NCBI GenBank assembly: GCA_033002965.1 | Contig: JAURVB010014137.1 | Coordinates: 1 to 64,000 of the forward strand | Direction of reading: 5' to 3' | Source of the DNA: Piper betle | Lineage: Eukaryota; Streptophyta; Magnoliopsida; Piperales; Piperaceae | DNA length: 64,000 bases | Shown: positions 20,830 through 31,716 of the stretch, piece by piece | How positions within the stretch are numbered: the stretch's first letter is position 1 | Layout of the letters: each line of letters starts with the position of its first letter | Made by a program: the position numbers and the translations under genes | The notes under the pieces: generated by a model | What the model was told of the DNA's origin: nothing | The model's database searches: none | Seen by the model: only the letters and a program-made list of their open reading frames with translations

Positions 20830-21715
20830 CAATTTCCCTCTCCCTCTCGTTTTGTAGTTGTAAAAATTGAAATCAAAATTAGAATCGGTTTTCGAAGGAG
20901 TTAGAATTGGAATCGGAATCGGTCTAAATCGGACAGGAATCAGTTCAGTTGAATCGGCCTGAATCAATCATATACAAAAATTTTAACTTAATCAAAATTA
21001 GTGGGTTATTAGTATAGAATATGTCATTTTGATATAATTTTCATATTATAATGTGTATTATATTTTATGATATTTTTTCATATTTTTTGGATTTTTAAAA
21101 TTATTTAGAATTAGTTATTATTTTTAACTCGAGTCGGAGTCGAGTCAACTTTTAATTACGAGAATGCCACTTATATTTCATCCCTTTCTCGCCGCCGCCA
21201 CCGCCGCCCCGCCGCCCTGTCGCCCCGTCGCCCCCTGTCCGCCCCGTCTCCGCCCTCGCCGCCCTATTGTCCCGTCGCTCCCCCTCCTCGCCTTCTGCCC
21301 TGCCGCGCCGCCCCGAAGCCGCCCTCGCAGCTCGCCCTACCCCGCCTCGCCGCCTCACAACCGCCCTCGCAGCTCGCCCCGCCCCACCTCGCCGCCCGGC
21401 CCCACCCTCACAGCTTGCCCTGCCCAGCCTCGCCGCCCGGTCGCCTCCCTCACCGCTCGCCCTCGCCTCCCTCGCCGCTCGCCATCACCGCCCTGTCCCA
21501 CGCCACCGTTGCCTACCAGCCCCGGCTCCCCCCCCCTCGGTCGCCCGTCGCCACCCCTGCCGCCTCCCCGCCGCCGGTCGGAATCGGGTAAAATCGGTTC
21601 GAATCGGCCGATTCACAGACCGATTCGAGCCCGACCGATTCACGTTATTTTTAAAATCGGATTGCCACCGATCCGATTTAAATCAGCCGATTCCAGTGGA
21701 ATCGGCCGAGTTATG
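20830..21715 (-). repeat. GC-rich / AATCGG-type dispersed repeat, copy 3 (inverted)
   Basis: Read on the minus strand this follows the same plan as the copies at 1-660 and 13,440-13,990: a C/G-rich block (about 21,180-21,590 on the plus strand), the actcgagtcggagtcgagtc motif, the AT tract with tgtattatattttatga, and a tail of gaatcgg words. Further gaatcgg/ccgattc words flank the GC block at 21,590-21,715. The proline/alanine-rich frames in the GC block are compositional artefacts. Confidence 0.6.
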
Positions 21716-23698
21716 CAGCAGTGCTTCATGTGCATGAAAGCACCTGCGTATGCACCTACATCCGCTATAACTGCTTCCTGTTTAAGCTTTTAACAAAAAA
21801 GAAAGAAAAGAAATCAAACTAGTTCTTCCCCTTCTAGTGGATATGTAAATGCCTAGCTATTGAAACAACAAGAGCTCATATACAAAACTGGCCTCTTTAA
21901 ATCAGATTTAATTTAAAAAACCGCACGTTCATATTATATATTTTTATACGGGTCATGTTTTTTTACCACGCCTATTTTAGTTAAGCATAAATGATTTTAA
22001 CTAAACTTTATTAATATATGTTTTAAACTTTTTCTAATGGTTTTTAATATTAAAAGTGGAAATTTTTAATGGCATGTAAAGGCTGAAATTACTCGAACGT
22101 AGCTAAGAATGCAGAAAGTGAGTGTAACTAGCTAAAAGCTTCTCCATCATTAATTTATTTTTTAGAAAAAAAAAACAAAACAAAACAATACTTCTTCAAC
22201 GTGGGTAACTTGGTCTAGGTGCACGTCATAGCATTGCATACATCGAATTTAATGAGAAAGCTCTTCTTCATCGAGGTATTGCCCAATGAAATTAAGGGGC
22301 CAGTGCACATTCAAGATGTAGCATTTGAAATGTAAGGCAGATCATGATGACTCTGTTCTGCTTCCTAATTATAAATGCATCGTACGCCTGTCATGCAATG
22401 AGCATTGGAATTTAAAATCTAATTAACCGAATTTGAATTTTGTAAAATATATTTTTATAGTCATTTTAATTTTATTTAAATATAAGATGGCGAATAAAAC
22501 AGGACATTAATGAATAACCTACTCTTTGCAGCTCTAGAAATGAGCATCTTTAACATCGATAAAGCATCTCATCCAACAAGGGATTTGCCGTATCAAGAGC
22601 TACAATAAACCTGCTATAGCACATGATTGATTAGTATAAATTAATAAAAAATAATTTTATTATTACATTTATTTTTAAAATACCATTAATTTAGGTGATT
22701 TATACACAAATGTTGCAGAGGAACACCTCTGTGAAATGTATCATCATATGTGTCACTACTGCAACCCAAAATCGTCTTTTGTTGGACAAAGAGTTCTCCA
22801 ACCTGGGACCACAAAGCTTAATGGTCCAGGAACCTAGAACCTAGCCACGCCCATGATAATCGTGGGGCTAAGTCTTGATTGTTAGGTATTAAGATGATGG
22901 AGAAACAGAACGTCCCACTTTCATGCACCATTCCCAGCAGCCGCTCGATTGACCCATGAGTTGGGTAGGGAAACTATCAACGTGATTCACACTGTTAAAT
23001 AGATTTACATTGTAAATAATATTTTACTGTAAATCTATTATAAATCAGACTGCACCTTTTAGTAAAATTAAACTGTAAATTGATTAAACATGTTAGTGGG
23101 GATAGTTGAAATTTAATGTGAATGTAATTTATAAATTATTAATAAAGTTTGTATAACTTATTGAATTTACTAATTACATCCAAGTTTATATCATGATTAT
23201 TTATTTATTAAATTAATAAACTGATAATATCATCTAACAAATCATAATAAAAAATATTCTATATTTTTGAGTTCGATTTTATAAAGTTCAAAATAAGAAA
23301 ATATAATCATGAAAACATTATTATCGCAAACATCAAACGTAAAAGTTTACGCATTCAATTATCAATGGTACGTTTAATTTAACTAAAGGAGCTTGGAATT
23401 ATGAACTTCTCAAAAGGTGAGTTGATTTTCTTAAATCTGAACAGTTCCAAACATCTTGTATTGAAGGAGTTATGAGAATCAGTAAGCACCACAGCTTCAA
23501 CAGATGATCACTTAATATGAAGACCCATTCAAAAGACTTAATATTGGATTCCTCTTACATAGATTTCAGTTTTTATCACCGCCGATATTAATCTGGACAC
23601 TTTTTTTCAGAGCAAATAATTAAGAATCTGGAGGATCTTACAGCAGATAGCAGCAGTCTTTAAGTTATTATAGATTTCTTATAAGATTGCAATTATAG
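21716..23698. other. Intergenic DNA, no gene recognised
   Basis: AT-rich sequence without a recognisable coding, RNA or transposon signature. Confidence 0.45.
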
Positions 23699-24310
23699 GT
23701 TTGGTCTATCCCACATTGATCCTCACATACTCTGGAGAAGCTGCTTATTTGATTAAACACCCGGAACATATGAGCAAAACCTTCTATAGCTCGGTATCTT
23801 CCCGGTCTTTTGGCATATGTTTATCACTGCCACCTAGCCGCAGTGGTGGGAAGCCAGTGCCTCATCTCTGCAAGCTTCTCCATCGTCAAACAGTCCATTG
23901 CCCTTGGGTGTTTTCCGAGGGTGACCATGTTCCACACCTTAGACATCCTCCATGGACAAGTCTACTCCCCCGAGATGAACTACTTGCTAATGGTTCTACT
24001 ATCCCTCGCCATAGTGGTGGGTTTCAAAGATGGAGTTGAGATTAGCAATGCTCACGGTGTCGCAGTCATCTCGGTGATGCTTCTCACCACTTGTCTCATG
24101 ACTCTGGTAATGCTTGTCATATGGAACACCACTTGTCTCATGACTCTGGTAATGCTTGTCATATGGAACACCACTTGTCTCATGACTCTGGTAATGCTTG
24201 TCATATGGAACACAAAGATACGTCTGATTGTTCTCTTCCGAGCGGAGTTCTTGTCCGTGGAGGTGGGCTACATGACCTCCCTACTAAACAAGGTTCCCCA
24301 AGGGGGATGG
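23699..24310 (+). pseudogene. HAK/KUP potassium transporter gene fragment
   Basis: After an AG that resembles a splice acceptor, the translation reads VYPTLILTYSGEAAYLIKHP, then in other frames FWHMFITAT and [19 protein letters not shown], then ALGCFPRV, then [17 protein letters not shown] and finally VPQGGW. These are hallmark segments of the membrane core of plant HAK/KUP/KT potassium transporters. Only about 200 of the usual roughly 780 residues are present. At least two frameshifts lie between about 23,795 and 23,835. A 42-bp segment (14 residues, [14 protein letters not shown]) is repeated three times in frame at 24,086-24,211. Homology stops abruptly after QGGW, where a G-rich sequence begins. 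Both ends of the gene are missing, so this is a relic or a captured fragment, not a working transporter. Confidence 0.85.
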
Positions 24311-25637
24311 AGAGGAAGGGAGGGGCGGGGAGAAGAAGGGGAGGTGGTGGAAGGGAAGAGTTGGGCGGCAGCTAGGGTTGGGGAAGAGAGATGCCATCTT
24401 AGTATTTTCTTCTTTATTTTCGTTTTCTGGCGTGAATCATTGCACACCCGTCAATTAAAATGGGCCGAGCTGTGTAAACGGTACACTAAATTTATAAATA
24501 CGATTCACCCTTACTAACATATTAATTTGATACATTGGCTAGCATGTAAATCAGATTCACATTCTCACTGCCCCCCTCATCATGCTTTCATAAGTACTTG
24601 AAATAGACGATTAATTGGTCATGGTTATTAGAACTTTTGGAGCAAATAATTTTGTTAAATCTTTGAATATTACATTATATATACCTCTTCTCAACAATTA
24701 AATATAACAACTACAGTTTTAAATTTTATTTTTTACTCAAAAAACTTGTTAAGTTGACTCTACTCTATAATTTATTGAGTTAAACTTCATAAATGACTCC
24801 TTAATAACAGATTTTGTGATTGACTTTTCAAATCAAATAATATAAATCATATATTTATTAATGATAAGTGTTGACAAAATAGCAATATGTGTCAATTTGT
24901 ATAACATTTTATTTACTTATTAAAAAATTAATATAAATAACTCCAAGTCAGGCTCGGAGTTGATTCTACTCGATGCCTAGCCGAGTTTCGAATTTTTAAG
25001 CTACGATAACAACAATGCTCCTCTTAAACGAGCCTACTTCTAATTATGTTCCCTTGTATATTTACTCTTACCAAATTGAATATTGAATTTTCCCAAACAC
25101 CTTCAATAAGCAAATACGACTGATCAGCTAGAGATGTGATCAACAAACGTCAATCAAGGTACTGCAGTTTCGGCAATTGACGAACTTATAATCGAAGCTC
25201 CAACCAGCTGCAAGAGCCACAACAATATTAAGATACAAAATCGATGACGTTCAAAAACAACAACAGGGCAGCCATTGCTACACGAGGGAATGACCTTGCT
25301 TCTCCATAGCCAGCTAGACAGACTACACTAATACAAGTAATTCAGAACTAATCTCAAAGCCAATCAATATATAACTAACCAAGAACAATATCAGATTTGC
25401 ACAAAGCAAGGCCACCTAAAACTTATATATATATTTTTCCAACGAAACGTCGTAGACTTCACTTATAAAACAGGGCTTTGGAACAAGCAGTAGCCAGATG
25501 CAAGGTCAGGGTTACCGAAGCTACATATATACATCATATTATCAGCATAAAAGAAGTACAACATACAAAAATAAATGAAAAACTCTCGCACATCATTTTA
25601 TAACTAACTAAATTAGCAAGGAAGGTTTAGAGAGAGA

Positions 25638-25691
<54 letters not shown>

Positions 25692-25777
25692 TACATGCAT
25701 GTTATAATTAATTAAGTATGATAATTAGGGAAGTGGGAGGAAATATCTCTGCAAGTCAACAAACCATCATACATAAC
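24311..25777. other. Intergenic DNA with a long AT/AC microsatellite
   Basis: About 24,311-24,400 is G-rich. The rest is AT-rich with no gene seen. An (AT)n run at about 25,641-25,679 passes directly into (AC)n to about 25,692. Confidence 0.5.
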
Positions 25778-26073
25778 TGTTGTGCACAATGAGGTAAATG
25801 TCCACTAAAGATAACTAGTTTACTTTGAGAACTATTATCTAAGTGATTAGCGTGAAAATAATTATATTAAAAAAATCACCCCAAGATCCAAGATAAAATT
25901 CTCAGGACAAGTAAATAAAATCCCCTAAAACCCAACTCCTAAACAAAATTTTATCAAGACAAGTAATTTTAATAACACAATAATTAAAAACAACTACAAC
26001 AATACTAGTAAATAGACATAAAAAAAACACTAGAATTTAACGAGGCTTAAGTCCTTTGACACTACAAAAATAA
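25778..26073 (-). mobile_element. Copia-A 3' LTR, truncated by a later insertion
   Basis: It starts tgttgtgcac and matches the LTR at 35,848-36,296 along ggtaaatgtccactaaag, aaaatcaccccaag, aaccaactcctaaac, tttatcaagacaagtaattt and gacactacaaaaataa. At 26,074 it is cut by the start of an unrelated long LTR. The remaining roughly 150 bp of this LTR are not found on the other side. Confidence 0.8.
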
Positions 26074-28464
26074 TGTAAAACTTGCGACTTAAGTCGGGGT
26101 TTTATAGTTGTTAGCCGGTCGGTTTGACTGTGGTTCTAGTCAATTCAGCTTTCAGAACACGTGTGCGGGGCCGAGGCCGACCATGCGCACGTGCTATGAG
26201 GGTTCATATATACCCAAGTATTGATGATAGCGTCAGATACGCATCAGCAGACTGAGTTATCAGTAGATATGAGAGTATACAGTTGATGATTTTATTTTTT
26301 ATGTTGTGACCGTAGAATTAGTTTAGGCCGAATAGCGCATTAGGACGCGTTAGATGATATTCGGGTGGGTTATTAGTTATACAGCATGTCATTTAGATTT
26401 TGGTTTTTTTGTTTGATTTTATGGGATTTTTCCCAAATTTTTAAGATTTTTCTAGGATTTATTCTGAGTTAGTTATCATTCTTGACTCAAGCCGGTGTCG
26501 AGTCAAGTCTTATTTACAAGTTTGCCACTCCTATATTTCTCGTCTCCCTCCCCAAACCCCGACGTCTTCATCGCCGTGACCCTTGAGGTTGTCGCCATCG
26601 CCACCGACGCCACCTCGCCGCCGATCGACGCCGCCCAACCCGACTGTGTTGTCACCTTGCTGCCCCGACCACGCCCGACCACCATCCAGCCGTCGCAACG
26701 CCGAAAATCGCCACGATTTCACGGCCGCTCCCGACGTGATTCTGCCGCAGTCTGCGCCGGACCGCCGCCGCCGTGACGTTGAAGCCCTTCCCCTCGACCT
26801 TCCTTACAGTTCCCCCTATTTAGCGCCGCCATCGAGGCCGGCCGTGGGTTCTATCAGAGTGACCGACCGCCCAAATATGTGATGATTAGCATAGATTGTG
26901 TTGCGTGATGTAAATGCTAGCTAATGGAATTGTTAGTAAACAATTGGATAGTTAATTAAATGCTTGTTAACTAGTTAATTTATGAATTTGCATGATTTAG
27001 GTTTTGCATGCTAGTATTAAGTTAAACAGATTAAATTGATTAAACCATTGGCACCAAATTAGAATAGGTATGCTTTGGAATTAGAATTAAAAGTGTTAGG
27101 TAATAAGTAACGTAGGAAATCATAAAATTATTAACTTGCTTGACAATTAGAGATTTAGTGTGATTGTTGAGATGATTGTCATGTTTGATTAGATTCATGT
27201 ATGCATGTGGATATATTAGTTATATAGGCGTGCATAATATATGTATGGGCGTTAGTAAATAGTTATGTTCATGTAGGTTCGTCGCAGGAGCTCGCTATCT
27301 AGGCACGAGACTGCGCTTGGAGCTTCTGACAGGTCCGTTAGGACATGCTTCTCAGGTTTTATTGCTCTACTCTATCAGTAATTTGATTTATTGATCGTAG
27401 GACGTGTCAAGTGGATAATTTATCGGACCCCACCTAACACGTGCTATCTGGTTGGTTGTTTTCGGAATTAATAACCCTCGAGGATGAGGTCCCTCAAGCT
27501 TGTTTTCGAAAATAAGATCCACCTCAAGTTACCTTCGGGCCTATTATAATAAATCCCGACCCAGCCTTATAAATAGTTTTATCGAGTTTTTAGTGAGACA
27601 AGAGAAGATGAATCGACTTGCACGTGCCATGAGCGGATGCCGTGCCAGTCAAAGCAGGCTCTGAATTAGTGTCAACGGATTGTTTCATTCCCGAGGGATC
27701 CTGATAACTCCGCGTTTGAGTTCCTCACACCCGAAGAACGTGGAGGTTTACGGGTATTGTTTAGTACAGCGCATGTCCAGACTTGTGGTTCAAAGGGTAC
27801 TAAAGGCGACTGCCTGAGAGTACTCGGCCTACGTGCTCAAGGCCAAGAGTAATATGGAGGTTCGGAGAGGGCTTAGGATAAAGTTTTACGTGAAGTACTG
27901 AAAAGAAGTGCCGAAAGCGGCACAGTACCAGATAGATCAGGATGCTGTTGAGTCAGCTGCTCAATAGCTCCTTTGTAGTTGCCCTTATGAGAGTTCTTGA
28001 GGAAGATATATGATTGTTTGCTTTCCATGAGAGTTTGCTCTCATGTTTCAGTTTGATATTAGTTATTTCCGAACCAGTGACACCCGTTGTTGACGTTTTT
28101 CTACTATATGTAGGTGAAGATGATGAATGGTGTATGCCGGCCTTGACGAAGGACTAGCGCTTGCATTGCACACACATGCCTGGTGCCACGTCGACTTTTG
28201 CGTAAGATATGATGTGGGTTTGAATGATGCTTGGTGATATAAATGGTTGTGTACATATGCATGAGCTATGAGACTTGTAGGTCTTTTTCTTAGAAATGTA
28301 TGAATTTTCTTAGAAATGTTTTGGAAATGTTCTAATGTCCAGGAATGATCAGCTATGTTGAGTTGAAAATGAACAAAAATATGATGATCATGAATTGCAG
28401 GTGGGCGAGATGCCAATTACAATATGTGTGGATGATTTGAATTCTATTGTGATATAAATTATTG

Positions 28465-28502
<38 letters not shown>

Positions 28503-28828
28503 GTCGTATTTTAACAGGTCATCCCCTTATTGCACTTTTAGGGGAGATTTTGTCCATTTTATTCCATGATTTTTATGAATGTTGTTGCCATTTTAATTAT
28601 TTTTGTGTGTGGCTATCATCATAACATTCACGTAGTATCCTGCTAGGGTTTTGCATCTCATTCATATATTGTTTGCGCATTAGTAGCGTGCTCCATCTTG
28701 AGACATCGAGAGGGTTATGTCGTAGCCGTTTAGGTTTTGGGTAAGCCAACTTAATCGGTTTACGAGTAGTTCGATCCTTTGTAACAGTTCTAGTCCGGGT
28801 TGAAAGTAAACCAGATTAAGGTGTTACA
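26074..28828 (+). mobile_element. Long LTR (about 2.76 kb), 5' LTR of a truncated LTR retrotransposon
   Basis: It begins tgtaaaac and ends gtgttaca (TG...CA). It is the reverse complement relative of the two solo LTRs at 31,717-34,671 and 36,506-39,501, sharing cacgtg-containing ends, a GC-rich block (about 26,560-26,860), actcaagccggtgtcgagtc and a gaggatgaggtccctc block. It is followed at once by a primer binding site, so it is a 5' LTR. No coding region of this element remains. Length and a Met-tRNA primer site fit Ty3/gypsy elements with long LTRs, but the superfamily is inferred. An (AT)n run lies at about 28,465-28,496. Confidence 0.8.
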
Positions 28829-28832
28829 AGAT

Positions 28833-28844
28833 TGGTATTAGAGC
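28833..28844 (+). other. Primer binding site (initiator Met tRNA type)
   Basis: tggtattagagc lies 4 nt after the LTR end and differs by one base from the usual plant tggtatcagagc site complementary to the 3' end of initiator tRNA-Met. About 150 nt of untranslated leader follow before the sequence switches to Copia-A DNA near 28,980-29,005. Confidence 0.8.
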
Positions 28845-29242
28845 CAACTCTTGATCGATTAAGATGGAAGATGCCATTACAGGTCATGTGCATGCAAAGC
28901 TACTTTGAGTCAAGCCGGTAGGTATGTTTTCTTGATTTACTTGTTTTAGTTTACAGATTTCTCACCACGTAGTTAAATGACAGTGTGTACAGCGTAGTCA
29001 GAATCACAATACCCAACTATATACTAACCATCTTTATCATCCTGCTAAAATACTAATCCAACATCTAAGGTATTTAGAATATACCGTAGAATCCATTTTA
29101 TAGCTTGCTAATGCTCCTTTCCAAGATCATGTATATACCTGCTCACAACCCCGACTGCTTGTGAAATATTAGGCCTCGAACATACCATTGCATACATCAA
29201 GCTACCATCAACACTTGCATACAATACTTTTATCATGTATTC

Positions 29243-30060
29243 TCATTCTGCATTATTCTTTGGTGACATCGAAGCACTAGGCTTGAAATGAGGAGCAAGT
29301 GGTGTACTAACTAGTTTTGACTTCTCATTTATGCCAAAACGTTTTACAACCTTCCTCTTCTTTCTGAGACAAACAAAGCCTCCCCAATTTCCTGTCTCTG
29401 GATATCTCCATGCCGAGAATCTTCTTTGCTTCACCAAGATCCTTCATCTCAAACTCCCTATTCAATTGAGTCTTTAACATCTCAATTTATGTCTGCCTAT
29501 TGAAAGCTATCAGCATACCATCAACATAAAAAAGAAGATATATATATAAGATCCATCTTGTAGCTTGCGCAAATACACAATGGTCATATTTGCTTCTCGA
29601 GTACTTCTTCCCTATCATGAACTTGTCAAATCGCTTGTACCACTGCCTCAGAGATTGCTTCAATCCATATAGCGATTTGTCCAATTTGCACACCATCTTT
29701 TCTTTTCCGGCAACATTGAATCCATCTGGCTGAGACATATAGATTTCCTCTTCTAATTCTTCATGTAAAAATGGAGTTTTTATATCCATCTAAACTAGTT
29801 CTGAATCCAACTGTGCCACCAAAGCCAATAAAATTCTGATGGAGGAATGCTTTACAATTGGAGAAAATACTTCATTATAATCAACTCCCTCCTTCTGAGC
29901 GTAGCCGTTAGCCACCAATCTTGCTTTGTAGCGGACATTATCCAGGAATCTATCTTTCTTTGCATATACCCATTTGCACCTAATTGCCTTCTTTCCATTC
30001 GGAAGACTTGCTAGTTTCCATGTCTAATTCTTTTGAAAGGATTGCATTTCTTCCTTCATG
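29243..30060 (-). pseudogene. Copia-A reverse transcriptase remnant
   Basis: Conserved copia RT blocks are visible in at least three frame pieces: [11 protein letters not shown] and [20 protein letters not shown] (about 29,990-29,850), then KTPFLHEELEEEIYMSQPDG and SLYGLKQSLRQWYKRFDKF (29,789-29,487), then KRFGINEKSKLVSTPLAPHF (29,437-29,243). A stop replaces the Gln/Leu just before MDIKT. The catalytic YxDD box reads YVDG, so the second Asp is lost. Confidence 0.85.
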
Positions 30061-30452
30061 GCAATCCTCTACTTATCTTGTTCTGAACTTTGAATTGCTT
30101 TATTATAAGTGGCAAAAACATCATCAGTTGCAATTGATGATGTAGAAGAGACCATATTAGCATAGCGAGCAGGTTGTCTAATGGTTCTCTTTCCCTTCCT
30201 TTGTATAATTGATTCATGTTGATGTGGAGGTTCTTGGGTCTGAACCTCTTCTTCATTTAACTCTTCTTCTACCATAGGAGAGTCATCATCAGTTTCTGCA
30301 TATGTTGGGACAATTCTGTTGCCATCAAACTACTCCACCTGTTTGGGAGTACCATCTGTCTGTTTCATATTTTCAGAAGTCACCTTTCTCAACATGACAG
30401 ATTCATCAAAAGTAACATCTTTACTGAAGATTACTTTCTTTATTTCTGGACA

Positions 30453-30941
30453 CTAAAGACAATAGTCTTTCACACCAGAGGTGATCCTTATAAATATTGC
30501 CTTCTTTGCTCTTGGATCCAGCTTTGACTCCTTAACATGGTAATATGCAGTAGAACCAAAAACATATAAGGAATTATAATCTGTAGCAGGTTTTGTAGAC
30601 CATTTCTCCAATGGAGTTTTACCACTAATAGTGGTAAATGGTAAATGATTAATAAGGTGACAAACATATACCAAAGCCTCAGCCTAAAATTCTTTGCCCA
30701 ACCTAGCATTGGACAACATACACTGAACCTTCTCCAGCAAGGTTCAATTCATTTGCTCTGCCACCCCATTCTGTTGTGGTGTATTTCTAATAGTGAAGTG
30801 CCTGACAATACCTTCATCTTCATAGACCTTTTGAAATGGATTATTTTTGAATTCTCCACCATTGTCTATACAAAGACGTTTGACTCTTCTGCTTGTTTGA
30901 GTCTCCACCATCTTTTTCCATTTCAGGAAAATTCCCAACAC
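30453..30941 (-). pseudogene. Copia-A integrase core remnant
   Basis: RVKRLCIDNGGEF and TPQQNGVAEQMN (30,941-30,744), followed in shifted frames by YMFVTLLI and then FGSTAYYHVKESKLDPRAKK (to 30,453), mark the copia integrase catalytic core and its C-terminal part. The central Asp and the later Glu neighbourhoods are recognisable, but frame breaks separate the pieces. Confidence 0.85.
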
Positions 30942-31716
30942 TTAATCCTTCGTCTTCATCGTATACACCCAAGCTCTCCGGGAAAAATCATCAATAAGGG
31001 AAACATAATAGTGTTTACCTCCTAATGAAGTTGTCTTAGAAGGTCCCCACACATCTGAGTGAATATAATCCAAAATACCCTCAGTATCATGGATTGCGGT
31101 ACCAAATTTCACCCTTGTTTTCTTCCCTTTGATACAGTGCTCGCAAAAATCTATTTTGTGAACCCGAGTTCCTTTTAATAATCCTTAATCTATCAATAGT
31201 TTCAAGGATTTTTCTCCAGCATGCCCCAAGCGCATATGCCATAACCTGGTTACTTCTGACTTCTAATCATTAGTAGGAGTTGCTGCCATTGTTGCTTCCC
31301 CAACAATTGTACTACCCATTAAGTAATACACATTGCTTTTCTTCGTATCCCCTTCATTATCATAAGTGCACCAGAGATGATCCTCATTTTCTCATCTTTC
31401 GCCCTTATTTCGAAACCTTTTGACTCTAAGGTTCCCACAGAAATGAGATTCTTCATCAAATCTGGCATATAATGAACACCAGTTAAAATTCTGGTTGATC
31501 TATCATAATTCCTCAAGTGAATTGAACAAACTCCATATATGACAAGAGGGGCATTATTTGCTGTGTAGACAATTCAACCCTATAGTTCTTTTAAATCAAA
31601 GAATCATTCTCAATTGAGCGTCATATGATGGCTACAAGTAGAATCTAGCAACCATGAACTAGAATTGCTGGTTGATGGTATGGCAACAATTGAAAGATCT
31701 GAATATGCATCATTAC

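Noticed and set aside
21164..21793. Long proline/alanine/arginine-rich frames
   Set aside because: They arise from a GC-rich simple-sequence block in a dispersed repeat; no domain, and the frames overlap in several phases.
22980..24570. Possible terminal inverted repeats flanking the potassium transporter fragment (gattcacactg / cagattcacattctcactg)
   Set aside because: The match is short and patchy and no target duplication is visible, so no captured-gene transposon is claimed.
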